Positions 16,079 through 23,071 of a stretch of DNA of 35,234 bases are shown piece after piece (the first letter of the stretch is position 1; each line of letters begins with the position of its first letter). The stretch comes from Riemerella columbipharyngis (lineage in GTDB: Bacteria > Bacteroidota > Bacteroidia > Flavobacteriales > Weeksellaceae). The DNA lies in the NCBI RefSeq assembly GCF_900101995.1, contig NZ_FNAS01000018.1, positions 1-35,234 on the forward strand, read 5' to 3'. Under the pieces are notes generated by a model. That model was given only the letters and a program-made list of their open reading frames with translations, had not been told where the DNA came from and searched no databases. The position numbers were made by a program, and so were the translations under genes.

Positions 16079-16268
16079 TTTCCAACAATCCAACAAAACA
16101 CATTTTCAATTAGTTAGGCGTTGGAAACCCCTGTTTTCTGTTGGAAACTGTTGGAAACGGAAAACACTTTCCAACAACTTCCAACACTTTCCAACAACTT
16201 TCCAACATACTTTTTTTATTTAAAATACTCTTTTTTAATACCTTAGGGCTTGTTGGAAATGTTGGAAC
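16079..16268. repeat. Cluster of TTTCCAAC / GTTGGAAA boxes, putative origin
   Basis: Nine near-identical boxes lie in 190 bp: TTTCCAAC at 16079, 16168, 16188 and 16199; CTTCCAAC at 16178; GTTGGAAA at 16120, 16140, 16150 and 16252. Degenerate copies are at 16089 and 16261. Starts within each run are 10, 11 or 20 bp apart, so they lie on the same helical face. Plus-oriented boxes at 16120-16157 face minus-oriented boxes at 16168-16206. The cluster sits directly downstream of the primase-helicase gene. Iterons with this phasing are typical of initiator-binding origins. Confidence 0.6.
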
Positions 16269-16317
16269 TTATTTTTGCCCTTTCGGCGACTCGCTTTATA
16301 AAAAAAAAGAAAAAAAA

Positions 16318-19300
16318 TCAGAACGGAACTTCGGGGCTACCTTCCTCCCTACTACTATTATTGGGGGTTGCAGGGGGGTAAAGGCTTTCCATACCGTATT
16401 TTTTATCTTCTTCATCTTTCTGGATATTCAGAGCAAAGAGAATAGACTCTTTGTTCTCCAGCTTCTCTAAGTCTATTACATAGGCTGAAGTATTGATATT
16501 ATTTCCAAATCTGAACGATTTCAATTCTTCCACAAATGCACCGGACTCCTTGATTTTATCCCTTAGTGTGCCTTTAGCCGGACACGACTCCGCAAACCTC
16601 GGATACCATTCCGTCTGGATTCTATTATAAACCTCCGTAAAACGGATATACAAAAGATTGCTGTGTACTTGTAAATGCACGCCTCTCTGAAGCCTTTGCA
16701 GCTCTGTACCATAGAGGCACGCCACAAATACATCCCAGAGCTTCGACAATACATTGGCATTATCCAGCTTATTTTTGAGATTCTTCGCCCAATTGTCAAA
16801 AACTTCCAGCATCTCAGAGGTTGTAAATGGAAATACAAAATCATTAGTATCTTTCAGAAGCTCATGCGTAGCTCCTAAAATGGAGTAGTTTGTGATGATC
16901 CGGTCTATCATCCCCTCGAATGCCGGACGAGCTGAGATAATCTTTTTGTAAAGATTAAATTTCTCCGAAAACTTCTCCACAAACAAGTTCCTGTACCATA
17001 TACATTTCTCCATATAAGCGGTTATATTCTCCGTTGTCATCTGCTCCAGCTTTTCAAACTCTCTTTTTTCTTCTACGGTGAATTGGTTTTTAGTCATCTC
17101 ACCATAGAGCAATCTGGTAAGCACGGCGTCATCTGTAGGGGCTTGGTTACCTGTTACAATTGCAGAACATAGAATAGGAGATGCATCAGTACTTACCATA
17201 GAGTCCAATGTCGCTCTTTTATAAGACCCTCTATCCCATATCCCTTTGAGCATTCCGTCCACTTCCTTGTCTCCGTTGGTAAACTCGGATAAATGGACGA
17301 CCATATTGGAGAACTCTCCAAAGGAACGCAACTTGGCTTTTCCGGTGGATTGTTTATTCTCAAGGTTTATGAAGTCTGTTTTGGCTATACCAAACATCTT
17401 TTTGATACAACCATACAGCTCGTCTTTACCTGTGGACGGCGGGCCGTATAGGAACATCAAAGGGAAGCCCTTGGCCACATCTACAATAATATCCTGATGA
17501 GCAGATGCAAAGGCAAACAACATCCCTATGATACCATAGTCTCTATGCACTTTTCTCATCTGCCCAAGATAGTCCACCATTGGAACACTCCAAGACTTGA
17601 GCTGTACTCTTTTTTGTTGGGCAAATTTGTAAGGATTAGCCCTGTAAATTTCATTGGCAGAAGGCACATAGTAGGAGTGCCCATCAAAATGGAATATCCC
17701 GTTTTTATCGATAGGAATACTCGGCTGCCCCGGAATAGTTACAGAATTATTCCAAGCATAAAACCCTTCTGCATTCCACCCCAAAACATCTACACGCCTA
17801 CCCACGCCCATATTATCATAGAGATAGGCCGTGAGCTTATCCAGCTCTTTTTGATTACCGTTCCATTGGTAATTCCCTTGGTTGGCACACTGTTTTTTGA
17901 AGTCCAGAGGTGTCGTCAAAGCATCTGCTTTTACATCAAAAATTCGTTCATCTCCGTGAATATTGGATATCCTTAGTAGTTTGGAGGCAAACTTCTCATC
18001 ATTCATATGCTGGAGTATCTCCACAGAAAAGTTGGAAATACTCTTGAAAGTGATAGGATAGTCAAATCGTTCTTGTACAAAGATTTGATTGTTCGAAATA
18101 AAGAGCTGATACTTCTCTATGATAGGTATTAACTGCTCCAATGGTGTAGTAATACCGTTCGGAAGCTGATAAAGGTCGTTATCCGAATTGACATTTTGGA
18201 TGATTTCTGCTTCTTTTTCTTTCATCAAGTTTCTAATGAAAGCCGGCTTTTGCTTAGATAACTTTATGAGATTATCCGTGTATATATTCCGAAGTGTAGT
18301 GTCCGAAATTTTGGATATTATCTCTGCAAGCTCCTTAATGCCGTTAGCTCTGTCTAATTCATCTCCTTTCAATTTTTCAAGGCATAAGACATCAAAGCCT
18401 TTATTTATATAGGGTTGCAGGGAGTGCAACAATCCCACCTCTTGGATTTTATCGAGATAGGCCCTGCTGTAATCGTCCGGATCTACATCCGGAAGCCGGC
18501 AAACTTCTACTGAAAAGCCCTCCGTAATGAGCAGAGGAATATACTTAAGCATCGCCTTACGCCCTGCATTATCGGGGTCTAAACAAAGCGTCACTTTCTG
18601 AGTCAGCTTTTTTAATTCCTTGATATGTATGTGTGTAAGTGCTGTGCCGCATATTCCTACGGTATTTTCTATGCCGTATTTGTGCCAAGCGATGACATCA
18701 TTGTAGCCCTCCATCAGCCATACACGCCCAAATTTGGAGATGGCGTTCTTAGCGGAATTAAGCCCAAACAGTATCTTTTCTTTTTTGTAAAGCTCTGTTT
18801 CTGGTGGGTTCATCCACTTGGCTTGCTTCGGGTCACCGGACAAATCTCTGTGGGCAAAGCCAGCTATATGGTCTTGGCTGTCATAAATAGGATAAGTCAA
18901 ACGATTCCAGACTTTATCGTTGTTTTTATCATTTACCAACCCTAATTTCTTAGCAATTTCTACAGCCCCGGAAGCCACAAACAGCTCATAAATAAACTTA
19001 CCTCCCGGAGCATAGCCCAGTTGCCACTCTTTTACATCTTCAGTAGTGTAGCCTCTTTTCGCTATTTCTTGCCATGCAGGGTGGTCTTTCGGTAGCTGGT
19101 GTAGGTTTTCTACAAACTTTTTGTTTATCGCCTTCAGGTAAGAGCGAAGCGATTTTTGCTCGACTCTTTTTTTGCGGAGAAGTTCTGTGTCCGCTTGGCT
19201 CTCGTACTCCATCTGAAGCCCTTTCATCCTTGCAAGTTCTTCTATGGCTTCCGGATACGAGAGTCCTTTTACCTTCATCACCAAATCCACAACACTCCCA

Positions 19301-19500
19301 TAGGTGTCGGTAGAAAAGTCCATAAACCGCTGGGTGCTTGCCTTGATTTGGCAGCTGGGTGTTTTCTCCTCTTTGAATGGAGATTTGCACCAGTAGTGAG
19401 CACCTTTCTTCTGCAGCTGAATACCAAGGCTCTGGCAAACCTCCAGTATATCAGTATTAAATAAAAGGCGATCAATAAATTCTTTTTTTATGTACCCCAT
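16318..19500 (-). CDS. Phage DNA primase-helicase
   Basis: 1060 residues. The N-terminus is CHC2-primase-like: WCKSPFKEEKTPSCQI near residues 37-52 and YGSVVDLVMKVKGLSYPEAI near 67-86, but only two cysteines remain and the usual CFGC ligands are replaced by MDFSTDT. A Toprim domain follows near residues 265-330 (VWLMEGYND, later LCLDPDNAGRKA), the catalytic core of RNA-primer synthesis. The C-terminal third has an ATPase with Walker A FLYGPPSTGKDEL near residue 690, in the style of DUF927/D5-like helicases. It should prime and unwind phage DNA at the fork. It overlaps the small gene upstream by 13 bp. Confidence 0.88.
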   Translation of the reverse strand: MGYIKKEFIDRLLFNTDILEVCQSLGIQLQKKGAHYWCKSPFKEEKTPSCQIKASTQRFMDFSTDTYGSVVDLVMKVKGLSYPEAIEELARMKGLQMEYESQADTELLRKKRVEQKSLRSYLKAINKKFVENLHQLPKDHPAWQEIAKRGYTTEDVKEWQLGYAPGGKFIYELFVASGAVEIAKKLGLVNDKNNDKVWNRLTYPIYDSQDHIAGFAHRDLSGDPKQAKWMNPPETELYKKEKILFGLNSAKNAISKFGRVWLMEGYNDVIAWHKYGIENTVGICGTALTHIHIKELKKLTQKVTLCLDPDNAGRKAMLKYIPLLITEGFSVEVCRLPDVDPDDYSRAYLDKIQEVGLLHSLQPYINKGFDVLCLEKLKGDELDRANGIKELAEIISKISDTTLRNIYTDNLIKLSKQKPAFIRNLMKEKEAEIIQNVNSDNDLYQLPNGITTPLEQLIPIIEKYQLFISNNQIFVQERFDYPITFKSISNFSVEILQHMNDEKFASKLLRISNIHGDERIFDVKADALTTPLDFKKQCANQGNYQWNGNQKELDKLTAYLYDNMGVGRRVDVLGWNAEGFYAWNNSVTIPGQPSIPIDKNGIFHFDGHSYYVPSANEIYRANPYKFAQQKRVQLKSWSVPMVDYLGQMRKVHRDYGIIGMLFAFASAHQDIIVDVAKGFPLMFLYGPPSTGKDELYGCIKKMFGIAKTDFINLENKQSTGKAKLRSFGEFSNMVVHLSEFTNGDKEVDGMLKGIWDRGSYKRATLDSMVSTDASPILCSAIVTGNQAPTDDAVLTRLLYGEMTKNQFTVEEKREFEKLEQMTTENITAYMEKCIWYRNLFVEKFSEKFNLYKKIISARPAFEGMIDRIITNYSILGATHELLKDTNDFVFPFTTSEMLEVFDNWAKNLKNKLDNANVLSKLWDVFVACLYGTELQRLQRGVHLQVHSNLLYIRFTEVYNRIQTEWYPRFAESCPAKGTLRDKIKESGAFVEELKSFRFGNNINTSAYVIDLEKLENKESILFALNIQKDEEDKKYGMESLYPPATPNNSSREEGSPEVPF

Positions 19501-19637
19501 TTGCTTGTTGATTTAGGGAAAAGCCTTTTATACTTATCCCTTAAGGTTCTAACATCTTGCTTAGCCCTTGTCTTAGCATATACCTGCACAAAGACTCTTA
19601 ATTTTTTATTCTTTATTTTAGAATGGTAAATATTCAT
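19488..19637 (-). CDS. Small basic protein in replication operon
   Basis: 49 residues from ATG 19637 (or one codon earlier at 19640). Its start overlaps the end of the SSB-like gene by 20 bp and its stop overlaps the primase start by 13 bp, the pattern of coupled phage genes. About one third of the residues are Lys or Arg (KIKNKKLRVFVQVYAKTRAK, then RDKYKRLFPKSTSKWGT), which fits nucleic-acid binding. No family recognised. Confidence 0.55.
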   Translation of the reverse strand: MNIYHSKIKNKKLRVFVQVYAKTRAKQDVRTLRDKYKRLFPKSTSKWGT

Positions 19638-19914
19638 CATCCTGAAAATCATTTTTTGTTGCCTCGGTGATTTTCGGTGTGGATTTCTTTAGATTTCCAA
19701 TGAATACCGCCTTTATTTTGTCTTGATGGAATTCTTCTTTCAGAGGTACAGATATAGAGCCATCATTACCGAACTGGTCTGGGTCGTCTGCTATGTAAAC
19801 ATTTACATTAATTAAACGAACACCTTTATCCGTCTTAAAAGTTTTTAATTCTCCTTTTTTAAGATGCTCCATGAGCTTGTCGAAGTTGATAGAGCCGTAG
19901 AATGATTGTCCCAT
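19618..19914 (-). CDS. SSB-like phage protein
   Basis: 98 residues. The first 75 look like a small beta domain (LKTFKTDKGVRLINVNVYIA, then SISVPLKEEFHQDKIKAVFI). The C-terminus is a Lys/Thr linker followed by an acidic tip ending DDEYLPF, very close to the Asp-rich ...PF tip that bacterial single-stranded DNA-binding proteins use to recruit replication partners. It lies upstream of the primase in the same operon. The fold is inferred; the tip motif is seen directly. Confidence 0.55.
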   Translation of the reverse strand: MGQSFYGSINFDKLMEHLKKGELKTFKTDKGVRLINVNVYIADDPDQFGNDGSISVPLKEEFHQDKIKAVFIGNLKKSTPKITEATKNDFQDDEYLPF

Positions 19915-19920
19915 AGTTGA

Positions 19921-20121
19921 TTATTTTAATTGTTGTTTCACTATTCCGTTTTTTACGCTGATCAACCCCAAAGACTCCATTCGTCTTCTGTAGTAGGTTG
20001 TGCTTGCGTTTATGTTTTCGTATATGAGAGCGTTAAACTCTCTAACAGGAAAAAATTTTCTTTTAGCAAAGACACGCTTTACAAAATCCTCGTAAACTTT
20101 AGTATTTGCTTTTCTTCCCAT
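19921..20121 (-). CDS. Small winged-helix-like DNA-binding protein
   Basis: 66 residues from ATG 20121; a longer frame to 20151 adds a Phe/Lys-rich stretch from the AT-rich leader and is rejected. The pattern FPVREFNALIYENINASTTYYRRRMESLGLI resembles a helix-turn-helix with a following wing (VKNGIVKQQLK). The N-terminus is basic (GRKANTKVYEDFVKRVFAKR). It sits between the Cro-like gene and the SSB-like gene, so it may regulate early genes. Confidence 0.55.
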   Translation of the reverse strand: MGRKANTKVYEDFVKRVFAKRKFFPVREFNALIYENINASTTYYRRRMESLGLISVKNGIVKQQLK

Positions 20122-20237
20122 ATTTTTTTTAAAAAAATAAAAGCACTGCAACCGTCTGTCCGACCCTTATAGAAAAAAAATGTTAAGAGGAAAAATTTTA
20201 TACTTAGGTCCTTCGTGCTTTTCTAAAAAACAACTTA

Positions 20238-20405
20238 TTATAATCCTGCTTCTTTTTTTAATAATTCCTTAGCTCTATTGCGTATAGCTTCGGCTTTTTC
20301 AGAATTAAATACATATTCCAAACTCATATTTACAGTTTGGTAGCTTACCTTAAATTCTTCTGCAATTTGTTTCTTCAAATCTGGGTGGAGTCGAATTTTT
20401 TTCAT
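20238..20405 (-). CDS. Cro-like helix-turn-helix protein
   Basis: 55 residues. The sequence MKKIRLHPDLKKQIAEEFKV then SYQTVNMSLEYVFNS is a short Cro-type helix-turn-helix with the recognition helix around residues 20-30, followed by a basic helix (AEAIRNRAKELLKKEAGL). It is divergent from the CI-like gene, with 76 bp between the starts, the layout of a phage lysis-lysogeny switch. It should repress the CI promoter and let early genes run. Confidence 0.7.
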   Translation of the reverse strand: MKKIRLHPDLKKQIAEEFKVSYQTVNMSLEYVFNSEKAEAIRNRAKELLKKEAGL

Positions 20406-20481
20406 TACTTTGTTTTATCAAATTAACAAGGCAAATATACAAATATATTTTATTATTAAGCAAATAAATTAGTGTAAAATA
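20406..20481. promoter_or_regulatory. CI/Cro operator and divergent promoters
   Basis: The 76 bp between the two regulators is very AT-rich. On the minus strand TATATTTG and an overlapping TATATTTG-like copy give a strong -7 box for the Cro-like gene, with a TTTG about 21 nt upstream. The repeated AAATATA element is the likely shared operator. A TATATTTT on the plus strand may serve the CI-like gene. Confidence 0.5.
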
Positions 20482-20916
20482 ATGACTATTACAGAAAGGA
20501 TATTGCAATACATTGATTACAAAGGTATTAGTAAGTATAGATTTTGTAAAGATTTAAAGTTTTCCCAATCTTTTTTAGACAAAAAAAGAAAAATAACAAC
20601 AGATAAATATGCAAATATATTAGTGCAATATCCTGAAATAAATCCAGAGTGGCTACTTACCGGCGAGGGTAATATGCTGAGAAATGAACATATCACCGAA
20701 AATAAAGATACTAACATTGACAATATATCAAATACTAAAGATGAAATATCTTTACTACGCAAGGAAAACGAATCCCTAAAAAGAGAAGTAGCCCTACTGA
20801 ATGAAAATAGAGAACTTTTAACCTATAAACTACAAAATTTAGAAAAAGAAATAAGTAAAATAAATGAAGAAAACAGTACCATTAAAAGCAAGCCACAAAA
20901 TAGAGCGGCAGGATAA
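20482..20916 (+). CDS. CI-like phage repressor
   Basis: 144 residues, the only confident plus-strand gene. The N-terminal 65 residues are an XRE-type helix-turn-helix (ERILQYIDYKGISKYRFCKD, then FSQSFLDKKRKITTDKYANI) ending in the signature PEINPEWLLTGEGNML. The C-terminal 70 residues are a coiled coil (SLLRKENESLKREVALLNEN) instead of a LexA-like peptidase domain. It is therefore unlikely to be inactivated by RecA-driven self-cleavage, and an antirepressor is a more likely inducer. A hairpin terminator follows about 120 bp downstream, inside the left boundary of the nested element. Confidence 0.8.
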   Translation: MTITERILQYIDYKGISKYRFCKDLKFSQSFLDKKRKITTDKYANILVQYPEINPEWLLTGEGNMLRNEHITENKDTNIDNISNTKDEISLLRKENESLKREVALLNENRELLTYKLQNLEKEISKINEENSTIKSKPQNRAAG

Positions 20917-21006
20917 TCTATGGATAGTATGGGTAAAAATGTAACAAAAATGCCACAAAAGAAAATTTAACCAATTGTATAAAAGCATCTTAAGTGAGGA
21001 TGATTA

Positions 21007-21050
21007 GTCCCTGTGGGTCTACAACCACACCATAATAACCCGATGATTTT
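21007..21050 (+). repeat. Attachment-site core, left copy
   Basis: 44 bp that begin GTCCCTGTGGG and end CGATGATTTT. It holds a small inverted repeat (TGTGG / CCACA). It matches 27794-27837 at 43 of 44 positions. Confidence 0.75.
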
Positions 21051-21068
21051 CAGCGGGTTATTTGTTTT
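21034..21068 (+). terminator. Hairpin terminator after CI, within att core
   Basis: Plus-strand 9 bp stem AATAACCCG / CGGGTTATT followed by TGTTTT. It starts inside the attachment core, so integration leaves or replaces the terminator of the repressor gene. Confidence 0.55.
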
Positions 21069-21081
21069 AAAAAACGCTTTG

Positions 21082-21096
21082 TCCCGAATATGTCCC
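21082..21096 (+). repeat. Arm-type repeat, left end
   Basis: TCCCGAATATGTCCC lies 31 bp inside the left core repeat. The same 15-mer is at 27658-27672. Each copy contains two GTCCC-type half repeats 11 bp apart, as integrase arm sites do. Confidence 0.5.
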
Positions 21097-21182
21097 TAAA
21101 AATTGGATTAAAACTAAAAAACCTCATCTATTTTTAGCTGAGGTATCAAAAAAAATAACCCCGCTTTTGCGAGGTCATTTAC

Positions 21183-21512
21183 TTACTGCTCTTGGAGTGA
21201 TTTTTGAATATTGGTTAATAACTCTAATTCTAAATGAGGCGTAAGAGTTTGAGCAAACATTAAAACCCGTGCTATTTCTCCTGCACTTGCTCCGAAGCTT
21301 TGGCGGAGGTCTCCACTGCTTAGGTTATCATTTTCGCTAATAAAATGTAAAGCCGTAGCACACACGCCTATTATATCATTTATTAACCACCCCAGCTGGT
21401 TTACTTCCGCGAACTCGGTGTTATTTAGCCCTTTTTCTTGGTTAGATACAATCCACTCTTTTAGGTCAATTGCTTTGCCGTCTATGATTACGGCGGTTTC
21501 TTTTTTGTTCAT
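21183..21512 (-). CDS. Unknown protein of nested element
   Basis: 109 residues, acidic and helical: an N-terminal VIIDGKAIDLKEWI, then LGWLINDIIGVCATALHFI and a C-terminal EIARVLMFAQTLTPHLELEL. No membrane segment is certain. It is the last gene of the element before the left attachment core. Its leader (ATG and 20 nt upstream) is duplicated 118 bp away. No family recognised. Confidence 0.6.
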   Translation of the reverse strand: MNKKETAVIIDGKAIDLKEWIVSNQEKGLNNTEFAEVNQLGWLINDIIGVCATALHFISENDNLSSGDLRQSFGASAGEIARVLMFAQTLTPHLELELLTNIQKSLQEQ

Positions 21513-21630
21513 AATGTTTTACTTTTAGGAATAACAAACCCCCGCTACGGTGTCCTATGCTGTAAAACGAGCATTCGGGGGCTTTCGCCGTACCGCACCA
21601 ACGGGGGTAAAATTTATTTTTATTCGTCAT
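21466..21630 (-). CDS. Possible 54-residue ORF in GC-rich insert
   Basis: The ATG at 21630 sits in the second copy of the 23 bp leader repeat and opens a 54-residue frame (FYPRWCGTAKAPECSFYSIG, then HRSGGLLFLK, ending in an Arg-rich tail). It overlaps the next gene by 47 bp. The composition (two Cys, several aromatics, basic tail) is unusual but not random-looking. It may instead be a structured DNA or RNA element, since most of it lies in the GC-rich segment. Confidence 0.35.
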   Translation of the reverse strand: MTNKNKFYPRWCGTAKAPECSFYSIGHRSGGLLFLKVKHYEQKRNRRNHRRQSN

Positions 21631-21650
21631 AATGTTTTACTTTTAGGAAT
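21510..21650. repeat. 23 bp direct repeats flanking a GC-rich segment
   Basis: An identical 23-mer (plus strand CATAATGTTTTAC then TTTTAGGAAT) occurs at 21510-21532 and 21628-21650. Between them are 95 bp, with a GC-rich part carrying CCCCCG / CGGGGG inverted repeats, unlike the AT-rich surroundings. This looks like a small insertion or a duplicated leader. Confidence 0.55.
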
Positions 21651-21662
21651 TGCAAAGATACA

Positions 21663-21827
21663 TTATTTTTTCAATGTTTGGCGTTTTTCTTTCCAGTTTT
21701 CCGCACTCATAAAATTTTGTATCGTCCTATATGAGCAGTCTAATAGCTTAGCTATTTCCTTGCTATTTAGCCCCATACAATAGTATTTAAAGGCTCTTTG
21801 TTTGGTTTCGGTTGTTATTGCTTTCAT
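21663..21827 (-). CDS. Small helix-turn-helix protein
   Basis: 54 residues. MKAITTETKQRAFKYYCMGL, then NSKEIAKLLDCSYRTIQNFM is a clear homeodomain-like helix-turn-helix (helices at about 8-17, 22-29, 33-41), followed by WKEKRQTLKK. Similar folds occur at the N-terminus of transposases and terminase small subunits. On its own it is probably a regulator or a fragment. A TATCTTTG box lies just past its stop and could serve the downstream leader. Confidence 0.6.
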   Translation of the reverse strand: MKAITTETKQRAFKYYCMGLNSKEIAKLLDCSYRTIQNFMSAENWKEKRQTLKK

Positions 21828-22130
21828 AACGCATTTTTTTATTTAATCAGAAATAAAACTGTAAAAAATGGAAATAAACTTAAAATATTACAACGCACCT
21901 CATCGGGGTAGCTTTAACGCATTATTTTTTCTCAAAATATACATATACCCCCCCTCCTGCAAAATCATTGTTAAAAAGCTCCTTTTTATGCAAATAGAGG
22001 CAAAATATAGCGATTTTGGTCGTCGTCTCCCTCAAAATCTTAACTTTTTAGCTTAAAAACTTGGTGCATAGCGTATTTTTTCAAAATAATTGTTTTTATT
22101 TTCATTTTATTTCCATTTCTACCCAATTTT
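21828..22130. other. AT-rich non-coding stretch in nested element
   Basis: About 300 bp with no supported ORF on either strand. It is AT-rich with one short C-run (near 21950). A double-strand origin for the Rep protein would be expected somewhere near here, but no convincing hairpin-nick motif is visible. Confidence 0.35.
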
Positions 22131-22454
22131 TTAGATGATTTCGGTTATTTCTTGGTCTATTTGTTTGATACACAGCGTTAAACTTATTAGCTCCTTTGCC
22201 GTAATTTCGGGGCTATCGGCTTTGTTTTCCAGTCGTTGCCTTAGGTTAATAAGCCTTTGCCGTCTGTCGGCTTGGGCTTGTAGTCTTAGCCTCTCATATT
22301 TCCCCGCCGTTTTCTCATTTACACCCGCCAAATTTCCGCTTTCTTTTTGATTGTGTCCCTTTGCTCTACTCTCGCAATAAGTGGCAAAATTTAGCCTTGT
22401 TTGAGCTTCGCTGGGTCTCCCGCCTTTTTTCTTAGTTGTTTCCATATTCTTCAA
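22131..22454 (-). CDS. Small helix-turn-helix / coiled-coil protein
   Basis: 107 residues from ATG 22454 (an in-frame ATG at 22445 is equally possible). KKKGGRPSEAQTRLNFATYC, then KESGNLAGVNEKTAGKYERL suggests a helix-turn-helix near residues 35-55. A long basic helix follows (QAQADRRQRLINLRQRLENK), and the end is aliphatic (LISLTLCIKQIDQEITEII). It overlaps the antirepressor gene by 23 bp. Probably a DNA-binding accessory of the element. Confidence 0.55.
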   Translation of the reverse strand: MKNMETTKKKGGRPSEAQTRLNFATYCESRAKGHNQKESGNLAGVNEKTAGKYERLRLQAQADRRQRLINLRQRLENKADSPEITAKELISLTLCIKQIDQEITEII

Positions 22455-23067
22455 AGTTAAAAGTTAGTTGTATGTATTCTATCTGTTTTATGGTGCTTTG
22501 AGCTTGTTTTATTCGCTCCCTATGTTCTCGGGCTTGGCGGTTCAGCTCTCGGCGTTGTAGCCTTATAGCTTCTAAACTTCGGTAAGCCTCCAACTCGGCA
22601 AATAGCTCTTTTTGGATTAGCTCCGTTTTTTGCTTGGCTACCTTTTCGCAATGGAGGAAATAAAGCCTTATTTTGTGTCCCGCTTCGCTTTGGGTCTGCA
22701 TTGCTAACATTTTAGCAAAATCCAAAGTCAAAATAAAGTCTTTGCCCTTTGCTCGGTTGCGTCTTTGCCTTAGCGTTTGTCTTATCTCTACATTAGGTTG
22801 AGTTAAGGCGTTCCCGCTTGTTCTTATCTCACCACTTTGGTGGGTTAAAGTTTGGTTTTTACTTCTTATCTCCTCAAAGTGAGTAGATAAATTCAAATAA
22901 TCTACCCCCTCAACTGCAAACCTATCTCCTGTTATATAGGTTTTAACCCAACGGGTGTAATTTTGATGTAATAACCCTAAGGCGTTATAAAGGGTTGAGC
23001 ATTGCACGGCTTGCCTCCCGTCCGCCGTTTTGGTCAGTACCAACGGCTGAAAATTTGTTTTTGTCAT
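22432..23067 (-). CDS. AntA/AntB-like antirepressor
   Basis: 211 residues. The N-terminal domain (AVQCSTLYNALGLLHQNYTR, WVKTYITGDRFAVEGVDYL, then DFILTLDFAKMLAMQTQSEA and KIRLYFLHCEK) matches the AntA/AntB domain used by phage antirepressors. A threefold EIRS/EIRT/EIRQ repeat interrupts it near residues 68-98. The C-terminal 75 residues are a helical basic segment. Such proteins bind and inactivate phage repressors. The neighbouring CI-like repressor lacks a self-cleavage domain, so it is a plausible target. The stop lies inside the next gene's start region. Confidence 0.7.
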   Translation of the reverse strand: MTKTNFQPLVLTKTADGRQAVQCSTLYNALGLLHQNYTRWVKTYITGDRFAVEGVDYLNLSTHFEEIRSKNQTLTHQSGEIRTSGNALTQPNVEIRQTLRQRRNRAKGKDFILTLDFAKMLAMQTQSEAGHKIRLYFLHCEKVAKQKTELIQKELFAELEAYRSLEAIRLQRRELNRQAREHRERIKQAQSTIKQIEYIQLTFNFEEYGNN

Positions 23068-23071
23068 TTTG

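Noticed and set aside
16079-16268. CRISPR-like array of TTGGAA repeats
   Set aside because: The unit is only 8 bp, occurs in both orientations and has no spacer of constant length or unique spacers; an iteron cluster fits better.
19040-19475. Long frames on both strands inside the primase gene
   Set aside because: They overlap the well-supported primase frame and show no domain; GC-rich codons create chance frames.
21007-21062. tRNA or tmRNA 3' end as the attachment site
   Set aside because: The core has a small hairpin but no T-arm pattern (GTTCRA) and no acceptor stem or CCA in the right place.
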